Source: Lachnospiraceae bacterium (GTDB lineage Bacteria > Bacillota_A > Clostridia > Lachnospirales > Lachnospiraceae). From it: a stretch of 10,169 bases of DNA. Under the pieces are notes generated by a model that had not been told where the DNA came from, searched no databases, and was given only the letters and a program-made list of their open reading frames with translations. This document shows positions 1 to 6,587 of this stretch, piece after piece. Location of the stretch: positions 1-10,169 of the forward strand of contig JAILOC010000179.1 in the NCBI GenBank assembly GCA_024691045.1, read 5' to 3'. Position 1 is the stretch's first letter. Each line of letters begins with the position of its first letter. The translations under genes and the position numbers were made by a program.

Positions 1-904
1 TTTCAACGTCAACAACATGGAGATCGTTCAGGGTATCACCGAAGCTGCAGGAGAGCTTGAGAGCCCTGTTATCCTTCAGGTTTCCAAGGGTGCGCGTGCT
101 TACGCAAACCACACCTATCTTGTTAAGATGGTAGAGGCAGCTGTTCAGGAGAATCCCCAGATTCCCATCGCTCTTCACCTTGATCACGGTGATACCTTTG
201 AGCTCTGCAAGTCCTGTATCGACGGCGGATTCACTTCCGTTATGATCGACGCTTCTTCCAAGTCCTTCGAGGACAACATCGCTCTTACCAAGCAGGTAGT
301 TGAGTATGCTCACGACCACGGCGTAGTAGTAGAGGCTGAGCTCGGAACTCTCGCAGGTATCGAGGATGAGGTTCAGGTTGAGGCAGGTAAGGAAGCTTAC
401 ACCAGACCCGAAGAAGTTGAAGAGTTCGTAGACAGAACCGGATGTGATTCACTTGCAATCGCTATCGGAACCAGCCACGGTGCTTACAAGTTCACCGCTG
501 CTCAGTGCACCAGAAATGCCGATGGCATCCTTGTTCCCCCTCCGCTCCGCTTCGACGTTCTCGAGGAGTGCATCAAGAGACTTCCCGGATTCCCTATCGT
601 TCTTCACGGATCATCTTCCGTTCCCCAGGAATTCGTTAAGATGGTTAATGAGTACGGCGGAAATATGCCCGATGCAGTAGGTATCCCTGAGGAGCAGCTC
701 CGTAAGGCAGCTACCCTTGCAGTATGTAAGATCAATATCGACTCCGATATCCGTCTTGCAATGACTGCTAACATCCGTAAGTACTTCGTTGAGCATCCCG
801 ATCACTTCGATCCCAGACAGTATCTCAAGCCCGCTCGTCAGGCTGTTAAGGATATGGTCGCTCACAAGATCCTCAACGTTCTCGGATCCGATCACAAGAT
901 CTGA
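1..904 (+). CDS. fba: Class II fructose-1,6-bisphosphate aldolase, 5' end missing
   Basis: This is a cytoplasmic, zinc-dependent glycolytic enzyme that reversibly cleaves fructose-1,6-bisphosphate to DHAP and glyceraldehyde-3-phosphate. The frame is open from position 2 (FNVNNME...), so the true start lies upstream. The ATG at 17 is internal, because family members carry an AFNVNN-type stretch before this Met; about 20-25 residues are probably missing. Counting from the ATG at 17, HLDHGD contains the catalytic Asp56 (codon 182-184) and zinc ligand His57. VEAELG carries the conserved Glu, and GTSHGAYK and VLHGSSS supply the other two zinc histidines. NIDSD near the C-terminus is the phosphate/substrate-binding segment. 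All expected active-site motifs are intact. Stop is TGA at 902-904, followed directly by a terminator, so this is the last gene of its transcript. Family call is firm; the symbol is generic. Confidence 0.96.
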   Translation, partial: FNVNNMEIVQGITEAAGELESPVILQVSKGARAYANHTYLVKMVEAAVQENPQIPIALHLDHGDTFELCKSCIDGGFTSVMIDASSKSFEDNIALTKQVVEYAHDHGVVVEAELGTLAGIEDEVQVEAGKEAYTRPEEVEEFVDRTGCDSLAIAIGTSHGAYKFTAAQCTRNADGILVPPPLRFDVLEECIKRLPGFPIVLHGSSSVPQEFVKMVNEYGGNMPDAVGIPEEQLRKAATLAVCKINIDSDIRLAMTANIRKYFVEHPDHFDPRQYLKPARQAVKDMVAHKILNVLGSDHKI

Positions 905-917
905 TAAGTATAATACG

Positions 918-945
918 AAGCCCCGGCTTATCGCCGGGGCTTTTT
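918..945 (+). terminator. Rho-independent terminator after fba
   Basis: A perfect 10-bp stem (AAGCCCCGGC at 918-927 paired with GCCGGGGCTT at 933-942) encloses a 5-nt loop. A T run at 941-945 begins in the last two stem bases. It lies 13 nt after the aldolase stop. The last T is also the first base of the reverse-complemented stop codon of the convergent phosphatase gene, so the two transcription units abut with no spare DNA. Read on the minus strand the same hairpin lacks a following T run, so it probably stops minus-strand transcription poorly. Confidence 0.92.
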
Positions 946-1604
946 CAATTCATCTTCCAGTTTTTAAATTCCTTCTTTTCGCCTCTCCAGTACGCAGTGA
1001 AATCATCCCTCGTTCCGGTAAAGAAGATCCCTTCGGTAAACCCGCACCAGTTTTCGCCTTCAACTCCGGTTTTAAGATCAAACAATGCACTTGCAAGTAT
1101 GACCACATGTCCGTCGTGGGAACAGATGATATCGAGCTTTCCGTCGGATGAAGGGATATCGAATACAGCATTCAATATCGGAAGTGCTGCCTGGTCCAGA
1201 GTATACCCCGCAGTGTATTCGGGGATGTTATTTTGAAGTCCGTAATAGAATTTGTACCAGCTTACGCCCAAATCAAGTGCGGGGCCCAGCCCTTCGATAT
1301 GCGCAAAAGCCTGTATCTTTCCTATCTCAGGCTCCTCATTTCCCATGCCCCTTGCAATCTCTGTTGCTGTCTGTACACATCTTGCGACGGGGCTTGCGAA
1401 GAACCTTCCGACCGGAACATCGAGATTTCGGCCGATCCGGTTTGCAATCTCAACGCCCTCCGGCGTGAGGAGCAGATTGGAATAATCACCGTCCACGGGA
1501 TTATCGAATCTGATCGAATGCCTCATATAAACCTTTACGTTGACATCCTTGGGAAGTTTAAGTGCATCCTCTTTCATGAGAGGACAAATCGTGTCAAAGA
1601 TCAT
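945..1604 (-). CDS. Histidine phosphatase family protein (cytoplasmic), last gene of the signalling operon
   Basis: The 219-residue protein is of the phosphoglycerate-mutase-like phosphohydrolase superfamily, which works through a phospho-histidine intermediate. Visible motifs: MRHSIRF with the nucleophile His29 after Arg28, LTPEG at 47-51, SPVARCVQTA at 71-80 (second phosphate-binding Arg75), and CSHDGH at 161-166 with the second catalytic His163. The usual RHG is RHS here. The RHxxR plus His-Asp pattern resembles the acid-phosphatase branch (RHGxRxP...HD) as much as the branch that includes PhoE and cofactor-dependent mutases. There is no signal peptide, unlike most acid phosphatases. The start at 1604 forms an ATGA overlap with the kinase stop and has GGAG at 1618-1615, 10 nt upstream. 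The in-frame ATG at 1577 has no comparable site. Substrate is unknown; a sugar phosphate is a guess from context. Confidence 0.82.
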   Translation of the reverse strand: MIFDTICPLMKEDALKLPKDVNVKVYMRHSIRFDNPVDGDYSNLLLTPEGVEIANRIGRNLDVPVGRFFASPVARCVQTATEIARGMGNEEPEIGKIQAFAHIEGLGPALDLGVSWYKFYYGLQNNIPEYTAGYTLDQAALPILNAVFDIPSSDGKLDIICSHDGHVVILASALFDLKTGVEGENWCGFTEGIFFTGTRDDFTAYWRGEKKEFKNWKMN

Positions 1605-3184
1605 TTGCCTGTATCTCCGGGTAAAATTTTTGTATGTATCCTATCAGATGATAATACATCAGGCGATAAATCAGAATTGTTTTTTTCTTTTTCGGTAAGT
1701 ATAAGCGGAAGATGGATCGTTACACGGGTTCCGCTTTTTACATCAGATTCAATGTCCAGGCCGTACCGGTCCCCAAACAGCACGCCGATCCTTTTTCTTA
1801 CATTTGTCAATGCGATGTGATCAAGGCCCGCCGGCTCAGCGTGTTCTTTACCGTTCATTTCGTCCCTGACCTTATCAAGCTCCTCTTTATCCATGCCTTT
1901 TCCGTCATCGGTAACGGTTATGAACAGATCGTCCTTTTCCCTGCGGGCATCTATCTCAAGATTCCCTCCCTCTCCGGACAGACCGTGCATGATCGCGTTT
2001 TCGACAATGGGCTGGATCAGCATTCTGGGAACAAGAATATCGCTGAACGAATCATCTTCACCGAAGTTGACGCTTATCATATCGGGATACCTTGCCCGCA
2101 TTATCTCCGTATATTGTTTCAGAACATACAGTTCCTCCAAAAGCGATATGTATTCATCCGGAGCATTGGCATATCTGAGGAGAACGGAAAGCTCTGTACA
2201 GATCCTCGTGGCCGTTTCCCTGTCACCTTTTCCTATAAGTGCCCTTACGATGTTCAGTGTATTGACCATAAAATGCGCACTTATCTGCTTTTTCAAAAGG
2301 GTGAGATTGGTTCTTTCAAGCTCAAGGTCAATACTGGTCTTTACAAAGCGTCTCATGAACCTTTCAAAAAAATAACCGGCTGCCATAAGGATCAGGATCG
2401 TAACGGGAAGTGCGACCTTAAAAAATCCGGAGACATCTTTCGAAACGGAATCGACACAGTACACGACAACCCTGTATCCGGTAAAGCCGATAAATCTTTC
2501 GCTCACGTAGACGGCTTTCCGGATCCTGCTTTCCACGTCTTCCCTGCCGATGCCTCCGCCCGCACAGATAAGTCTGTCTCCATAGTAAAGTGCCGCACCT
2601 ATATAATCCGGGTCTTTATATGTCGAGAGAAGCTTTTCCACCTTTCTCTGGTCGATCAAAAGAAGAACATATCCCATGCATTTATCTTTATCCTCAATAG
2701 CCTGGTATACCCCGACATAGTTTTCCGAGCCCGAGGATACCGAAACCATCCGGTCGCTCTTCCCTTCACTGATGATATAGAAAGACCTGACGGCTATCGT
2801 GTTCGGCGCGGTTCCTTTAAGCCTGTAGAATTCACCGTCCGGATTATATACGATGATATTGTCGGCATTAACTATTCTCTTCAGAACGGGTTCGAGCGCG
2901 TTCTGAGCGATCCGGCCCATATCATAGAAATCATCCGTATAATCCGAGGCCGCAAGATTTTTTACGCTCTCATCCAAGGTAAGGATCGATGCAGATTCCT
3001 CCATCATAAGAAGCTCGTTTCCCACATCGTTCATAATGGTACCTACGGCACTCATTGCATGGCGTTGCATATTCTGCCTGATGATCCTGACCGTAAGTAC
3101 ATAAAATACCACCCAGAGCAGTACAATCACAGCTCCGAACAGCATCACCCCCAGCTTTCTTTTTTTGCCGGAATAATTATTCAC
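1601..3184 (-). CDS. Sensor histidine kinase, YesM/LytS-type (His_kinase PF06580 + HATPase_c)
   Basis: This membrane kinase partners the response regulator that heads the operon. With the GTG start at 3184 it is 527 residues: a short basic N-terminus, TM1 about 12-34, an extracytoplasmic sensor of about 220 residues, TM2 about 255-275, and a cytoplasmic linker ending in a helical segment. The phospho-acceptor His304 lies in KKQISAHFMVNTLN. The N-box is at 386-401 (LIQPIVENAIMHG), a DDGKG motif at 426-430, and the distal LTNVRKRI motif at about 459-466. The GTG at 3184 gives a GTGA overlap with the preceding gene's stop, matching the other junctions, with only a weak GGA 9 nt upstream. A TTG at 3211 would add nine residues but its nearest GGGAG is 14 nt away. 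The H-box departs from the family consensus (PHFLFN becomes AHFMVN). Kinase identity is firm; ligand unknown. Confidence 0.93.
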   Translation of the reverse strand: MNNYSGKKRKLGVMLFGAVIVLLWVVFYVLTVRIIRQNMQRHAMSAVGTIMNDVGNELLMMEESASILTLDESVKNLAASDYTDDFYDMGRIAQNALEPVLKRIVNADNIIVYNPDGEFYRLKGTAPNTIAVRSFYIISEGKSDRMVSVSSGSENYVGVYQAIEDKDKCMGYVLLLIDQRKVEKLLSTYKDPDYIGAALYYGDRLICAGGGIGREDVESRIRKAVYVSERFIGFTGYRVVVYCVDSVSKDVSGFFKVALPVTILILMAAGYFFERFMRRFVKTSIDLELERTNLTLLKKQISAHFMVNTLNIVRALIGKGDRETATRICTELSVLLRYANAPDEYISLLEELYVLKQYTEIMRARYPDMISVNFGEDDSFSDILVPRMLIQPIVENAIMHGLSGEGGNLEIDARREKDDLFITVTDDGKGMDKEELDKVRDEMNGKEHAEPAGLDHIALTNVRKRIGVLFGDRYGLDIESDVKSGTRVTIHLPLILTEKEKNNSDLSPDVLSSDRIHTKILPGDTGK

Positions 3185-4332
3185 GCTTTCGATTCCAGTA
3201 TATCCGCCCAAAACTTTTCAAGGTACTCCCTGTTTTTGATCAGAACATCCTGATTGGGAACAAACAGATCTATCTCATCGAGGGGCACATCGTTCCCATC
3301 GGGAATATCGGTTCTTACGGACCATGTCCCGGCGGTGGAAAAAGGTTTGTATCCTTCACCGCTGCCGTCGCTCTCCCCGTAGAGAAATCTGATGAAGAGC
3401 TTGGCTGAATTGATATTCTCAGAATTTCTTGCGATCATTGCGGAATATGATGTCCTGCATCCGCTGAATGGCTCAAGACTGTACACGGGAGCCATGTCAT
3501 ATCCGAGATCGATAAATCTGAGTTTGCTCGAAACCATGATGCCAAAATCCGCACTTCCGGATCCGAGCGCTTCGAGCACCTCGTCGGAGCTGTTGGTAAA
3601 CACTATGTTTTCCGATACGCTTTTCCAGAAATAATCCGATATGCTCATCCCGTCCGTTTCGGGCTCACTTCCGTAAAGATCCATATACGCAGAGGCAAGT
3701 CTGTCTTCCTCGCCCAGCAGCCCTCCGCAGAATGCATACGTGGAAAAAGAATGCAGAGGGTTTGGCATATAGATACTGTCCTTATACTTTTCATCCGCGA
3801 GCTCCCATATATTCCGGATAGGGCATTCGTCATACTTTGCGGAATTATAGAATAGCATCTCAGCTTCATATGTGAATGACCCCATCGGATTGCTTTCGGG
3901 ATCTTTCATTTTAGCCGCTATATCCGAAGGCAGATAAGGCACGGCAATTCCGGTATCAACAATGCGCTCCCTGAACTCCCCGCTGTTATCGTTACAGATT
4001 ATGACATCACAGTCGGAATTACCGCTGCTGTAATTCTTCTCAACCTCTTCGACAAGATCCGGACTTCTCAGATCCCTTATCTCAACGCAGAGTCCCGGAT
4101 AAGCCTCTTCAAACGCTTCCTTTGTCCTGGTCACCCTGGTAGACACTGTATATACCACAAGAACATTTTCCTGTAGTGCATTTTCGTACAGTTCGTCTGC
4201 ACTTTCATCCTTATCCGTCCCTGCCTTTTCGAGCCAGGCATCTTCCCCGGCAGTCTTTCCGCATGCCGCAAAGGCGCACAGTGTCGCTGCGGTCAGCAGT
4301 ATGATCATTATTTTAGCTGACTTATTATTCAA
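3181..4332 (-). CDS. Extracellular solute-binding lipoprotein, AfuA/Fbp-like
   Basis: This 383-residue protein has a signal peptide (basic NNKSAK start, hydrophobic stretch about 8-23) and lipobox FAAC, predicting lipidated Cys24 on the outer face of the membrane. The mature part begins with the beta-strand LVVYTVST and the following helix typical of binding proteins in the iron/thiamine/hexose-phosphate class (AfuA, FbpA, FutA and HptA type). Later come DVIICNDNSG and PNPLHSFSTYAF, the kind of segment that lines the ligand cleft in this fold. The start is TTG at 4332, overlapping the upstream TGA as TTGA and preceded by a near-perfect ribosome binding site. No permease or ATPase gene is nearby. 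The kinase follows immediately with a 4-nt overlap, so a receptor role is more likely than transport (inference). Ligand not determinable from sequence; family call fairly sure. Confidence 0.85.
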   Translation of the reverse strand: MNNKSAKIMIILLTAATLCAFAACGKTAGEDAWLEKAGTDKDESADELYENALQENVLVVYTVSTRVTRTKEAFEEAYPGLCVEIRDLRSPDLVEEVEKNYSSGNSDCDVIICNDNSGEFRERIVDTGIAVPYLPSDIAAKMKDPESNPMGSFTYEAEMLFYNSAKYDECPIRNIWELADEKYKDSIYMPNPLHSFSTYAFCGGLLGEEDRLASAYMDLYGSEPETDGMSISDYFWKSVSENIVFTNSSDEVLEALGSGSADFGIMVSSKLRFIDLGYDMAPVYSLEPFSGCRTSYSAMIARNSENINSAKLFIRFLYGESDGSGEGYKPFSTAGTWSVRTDIPDGNDVPLDEIDLFVPNQDVLIKNREYLEKFWADILESKA

Positions 4333-5735
4333 TGTATGATCTCCTCCGCACCGGAAACATATTTATTCCATTCGGCATCACTCCGGATATCCTTTTCCCC
4401 CGTTACGAACATGATCATGTAACTGTCCAGATATTCGGAGAGTTCTTCGTTTCTTTCGGAGAGCTCACCGCTATGCTCTATGCAGAAGTCCATATAGGCA
4501 AGCTGGGCTCTCGCATCAACATACTCGGCGTCGGAATTCAGTCCGTTCCACGTAACACCGTAGATATATTTTTCGGGTACCATCATGGGGCCCACACCAT
4601 TCAGATTCTTATTCTGTGTAATGTCACGGATATAATTCTTTGTGATGATCGTGGACGGGATCATGTAGATGCTTATGTCCTTTCCGTCCGAATATTCCCA
4701 GTCGACACCGGGTTCCCCAAATCTTGCTATGAGCGAAGCCTCTTCGGTCATCATCGTATCCAGCAATAGCTGTGCAGCTTCTTTCTTTTCACTTCGGGAC
4801 AAGATTATCGCTCCGACCTTCGTCTTATTTTCGGGAAGCATAGCGGTGGCCGTCCCGTCCGGACCCGTAAGAGGTGGAACATGCACATACCTTGCCATCA
4901 CCTCCGGGTTTCCGCGGTAGATTACCTCTCCGATCGAAGAAGATGTGAATGCACCAACAATGGATACAGGACTGTTCACCATTTCGCAAAGCTCAGCGCG
5001 GGAGCAGACTGACAATCCGGCATCCATCAGTCCTTTATCATATAATCTGCTGCAGTATTCAAGACCACTGCGGTATGCGGGCTCCGCCCACGCGCTTCCT
5101 CCGCCGCCGGTATTCCTTGAATTATATGGATCGTTTGCAATAAAAGATCCCATAAGGAATTCAACCGGGTCAAGATCGTATTCGTCAGCAGACCCCGCAA
5201 GCGGTATCTCATCACAGATCCCGTTTCCGTTCGGATCGCCGGTTTTAAACGCTTCCAGCACGGCTTCGAATTCCTCTGTGGTTTCAGGGATCGGTAATCC
5301 CAGGCTTATGAGCCATTCCTTGTTTATCCAGAGGACCGTGCCCGCATTCGCCGGAGCATCCCAGCCTTCGGACACATATTTAAACTCACCGTCCGGAAGA
5401 TAAATATTCCCCTGCGCCGCATATTCTTCAAGCACACCGTCGCCCGGGACGAAGTCTCCTCCGAACAGCACTACGTCGATCTCGGCCCCGGAATCAAAAA
5501 GGATTTCAAGGTATTCGTCGCAGCTTTCTATCTTGACGAACGAAACGACTATATCAAGTCCCGTCTTTTCCTCAAGATAGTTCATATAATAATTTGTATC
5601 GATATCGGGAATACCCTCCGAAAAAGGAATTGCGACATGCAAAATCCCGGGCTGCGATCCGAAACCGCAGCCCGGTATATACATAAGTGATATTACAAGG
5701 ACAATTGTCAGAAGCTTACAGATCTTCCTGTTCAC
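4329..5735 (-). CDS. Extracellular solute-binding lipoprotein, LplA/LipO-like (family 1)
   Basis: This 468-residue protein has a hydrophobic signal at about 7-20 and a probable lipobox IPGC (Cys23; Pro at -2 is unusual). The segment DPNGNGICDE at 167-176 matches the EF-hand-like, probably calcium-binding loop seen in LplA/YtcQ-type binding proteins (usually DPNGNGKKDE). FGEPGVDWEYSDG at 339-351 and the C-terminal FVTGEKDI...AEWNKYV are further family signatures. Members normally serve oligosaccharide ABC importers with LplB- and YtcP-type permeases, but none are encoded here. The start is GTG at 5735, 20 nt inside the regulator gene, with GAGG 7 nt upstream and AAGGAG 13 nt upstream. Its TGA overlaps the next gene's TTG. 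It probably collects or presents a carbohydrate to the neighbouring kinase or serves an unlinked transporter; both are inference. Confidence 0.86.
   Translation of the reverse strand: MNRKICKLLTIVLVISLMYIPGCGFGSQPGILHVAIPFSEGIPDIDTNYYMNYLEEKTGLDIVVSFVKIESCDEYLEILFDSGAEIDVVLFGGDFVPGDGVLEEYAAQGNIYLPDGEFKYVSEGWDAPANAGTVLWINKEWLISLGLPIPETTEEFEAVLEAFKTGDPNGNGICDEIPLAGSADEYDLDPVEFLMGSFIANDPYNSRNTGGGGSAWAEPAYRSGLEYCSRLYDKGLMDAGLSVCSRAELCEMVNSPVSIVGAFTSSSIGEVIYRGNPEVMARYVHVPPLTGPDGTATAMLPENKTKVGAIILSRSEKKEAAQLLLDTMMTEEASLIARFGEPGVDWEYSDGKDISIYMIPSTIITKNYIRDITQNKNLNGVGPMMVPEKYIYGVTWNGLNSDAEYVDARAQLAYMDFCIEHSGELSERNEELSEYLDSYMIMFVTGEKDIRSDAEWNKYVSGAEEIIH
4341..4347 (-). promoter_or_regulatory. Strong ribosome binding site fixing the TTG start at 4332
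   Basis: On the minus strand GGAGGAG lies 8 nt before the TTG at 4332. It sits inside the last codons of the upstream lipoprotein gene. It makes the TTG a better start than the ATG at 4308, which would also shorten the positively charged part of the signal peptide. Confidence 0.8.
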
Positions 5736-6456
5736 CGGTATTCCTCATCTCCTTCGGAGAAACTCCGTAATAATTCTTGAACACCTTGAAAAAATGATAA
5801 TAGTCGGTATAGCCGCACATGATTCCGACCTGTTTTATCAGAAGAGTCTTATCATTAATGAGCTCTCCCGCATACTTCATTCTTTTTTCCGTGAGATAAA
5901 TACTGAGGGACTGATTATAATACTTCTGGAAAAGAGCACAGATATAATTTCTGCTGAAACCGAATTTCTCGGCGAGCGTAGACAGAGTTATCTTCTCCGT
6001 AAAACTATCATCGACATATTTAACAAGACTGTTAAAGCCGGGATTATCCGTAACACTGCCGCTTTCGGCAAGTCTGTTCTCGGAAAGCCTTGAATTGAGT
6101 TTTTCGAGGACAATGCGTACATCATCGATATCCACGGGTTTGAGGATATAATCAAAACCGTCCTGCTGGAAAAACGCCCTGACATTTTCAAAATCGTCAT
6201 ATGCGGATATGACTACAAACTCCGCTCCGCAGCCGCTCTCCCTGAGCCTTGCGATCATTTCGTTTCCGTCCATCTTCGGCATCCTCATATCGCAGAATAC
6301 CGCATCCGCACCGAGTTCAAGTATCTCCCCCATCGCCCTTTCAGGATCCGTATTGCTTCCGATGACCTCGAAGCCGTTCTCCATCCAGGGAATGATCTCC
6401 GTCAGCTCTTCCAATATGAAACGATCGTCGTCGACCAGATATGCCCTGTACATCAT
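5716..6456 (-). CDS. Response regulator with AraC-type DNA-binding domain, YesN-type
   Basis: This 246-residue cytoplasmic transcription factor is the first gene of the operon. The receiver domain (about 3-122) has acidic residues D9-D11, the phospho-acceptor Asp56 in VFCDMRMPKMDG, the switch Ser84 in VVISAYDDF and Lys106 in LKPVD, all intact. A linker leads to a two-HTH AraC domain at about 143-240: TLSTLAEKFGFSRNYICALF is the first helix-turn-helix, and the second includes VGIMCGYTDYYHFFKVFKNYYGVSP with the usual GxSP ending. Such regulators pair with YesM-type kinases, and the kinase lies three genes downstream in the same operon. Two consecutive ATG codons (6456, 6453) are possible starts. 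GGGGGAG at 6464-6458 lies 1 nt before the first and 4 nt before the second, so 6453 is somewhat favoured. It probably autoregulates through the adjacent divergent region (inference). Confidence 0.94.
   Translation of the reverse strand: MMYRAYLVDDDRFILEELTEIIPWMENGFEVIGSNTDPERAMGEILELGADAVFCDMRMPKMDGNEMIARLRESGCGAEFVVISAYDDFENVRAFFQQDGFDYILKPVDIDDVRIVLEKLNSRLSENRLAESGSVTDNPGFNSLVKYVDDSFTEKITLSTLAEKFGFSRNYICALFQKYYNQSLSIYLTEKRMKYAGELINDKTLLIKQVGIMCGYTDYYHFFKVFKNYYGVSPKEMRNTGEQEDL
5743..5754 (-). promoter_or_regulatory. Ribosome binding site for the GTG start at 5735
   Basis: The minus strand reads AAGGAGATGAGG here. AAGGAG ends 13 nt and GAGG ends 7 nt before the GTG, within the final codons of the response regulator gene. 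This supports translational coupling from the regulator to the first lipoprotein. Confidence 0.65.
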
Positions 6457-6457
6457 T

Positions 6458-6464
6458 CTCCCCC
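6458..6464 (-). promoter_or_regulatory. Ribosome binding site for the response regulator
   Basis: GGGGGAG on the minus strand is the only purine-rich site before the regulator. Its spacing (1 nt to the ATG at 6456, 4 nt to the ATG at 6453) is short and argues for initiation at the second ATG. Confidence 0.6.
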
Positions 6465-6474
6465 AAAGCTGTTG

Positions 6475-6508
6475 TTTTGTTAGATTTTATCACATTTTAA
6501 GGCATTTT
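6475..6508. repeat. Four phased T-tracts (10-bp period)
   Basis: TTTT occurs at 6475-6478, 6485-6488, 6495-6498 and 6505-6508, exactly 10 bp apart. Two of the copies are in identical ATTTTA context. Phased A/T tracts near the helical repeat are known to cause intrinsic DNA curvature. The array lies just upstream of the regulator's ribosome binding site, across the probable core promoter of the minus-strand operon. It may be bent DNA, a set of regulator half-sites, or both. Confidence 0.7.
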
Positions 6509-6511
6509 CGA
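6484..6511 (-). promoter_or_regulatory. Candidate sigma-A promoter for the minus-strand signalling operon
   Basis: On the minus strand a -10-like TAAAAT (6489-6484) follows a poor -35-like TCGAAA (6511-6506) with a 16-nt spacer. Initiation near 6477 would give a leader of about 20 nt that includes the GGGGGAG site. A second TAAAAT lies at 6499-6494. The weak -35 would suit an activator-dependent promoter. Based only on resemblance to consensus. Confidence 0.3.
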
Positions 6512-6549
6512 ACGGAGTGGCTCAAAATCGTACCCGGTGGACAAAAATA

Positions 6550-6578
6550 TGGATAAAAAGCCCGAAATACAGTAAAAT
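6550..6578 (+). promoter_or_regulatory. Candidate sigma-A promoter for the channel operon
   Basis: TGGATA (6550-6555, 4 of 6 consensus bases) and TAAAAT (6573-6578, 5 of 6) are separated by 17 nt. Transcription would be expected to start about 7 nt further on, around 6584-6588, which coincides with the ATG of the channel gene at 6588. That would make the mRNA leaderless or nearly so, in agreement with the absence of a ribosome binding site. Confidence 0.42.
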
Positions 6579-6587
6579 AATCTATGT

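Noticed and set aside
918..942. The 918-942 hairpin as a full bidirectional terminator
   Set aside because: On the minus strand the stem is followed by CGTATTATAC rather than a T run, so efficient termination of the convergent operon is not supported.
3184..3211. TTG at 3211 as the start of the sensor kinase
   Set aside because: It would create a 31-nt overlap, and the nearest GGGAG is 14 nt away. The GTG at 3184 gives the same 4-nt stop/start overlap as neighbouring junctions and places a basic segment directly before TM1.
1712..3253. Long plus-strand open frame (513 codons) opposite the sensor kinase gene
   Set aside because: It lies antisense to a kinase with all its domain motifs intact. 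Its translation shows no recognisable domain and is rich in Ile, His and Phe, as expected of a shadow frame. No suitable ribosome binding site was seen.
6584..6586. ATG at 6584 as the channel start
   Set aside because: It is out of frame with the channel coding sequence (4 nt from the ATG at 6588) and is not preceded by a ribosome binding site.
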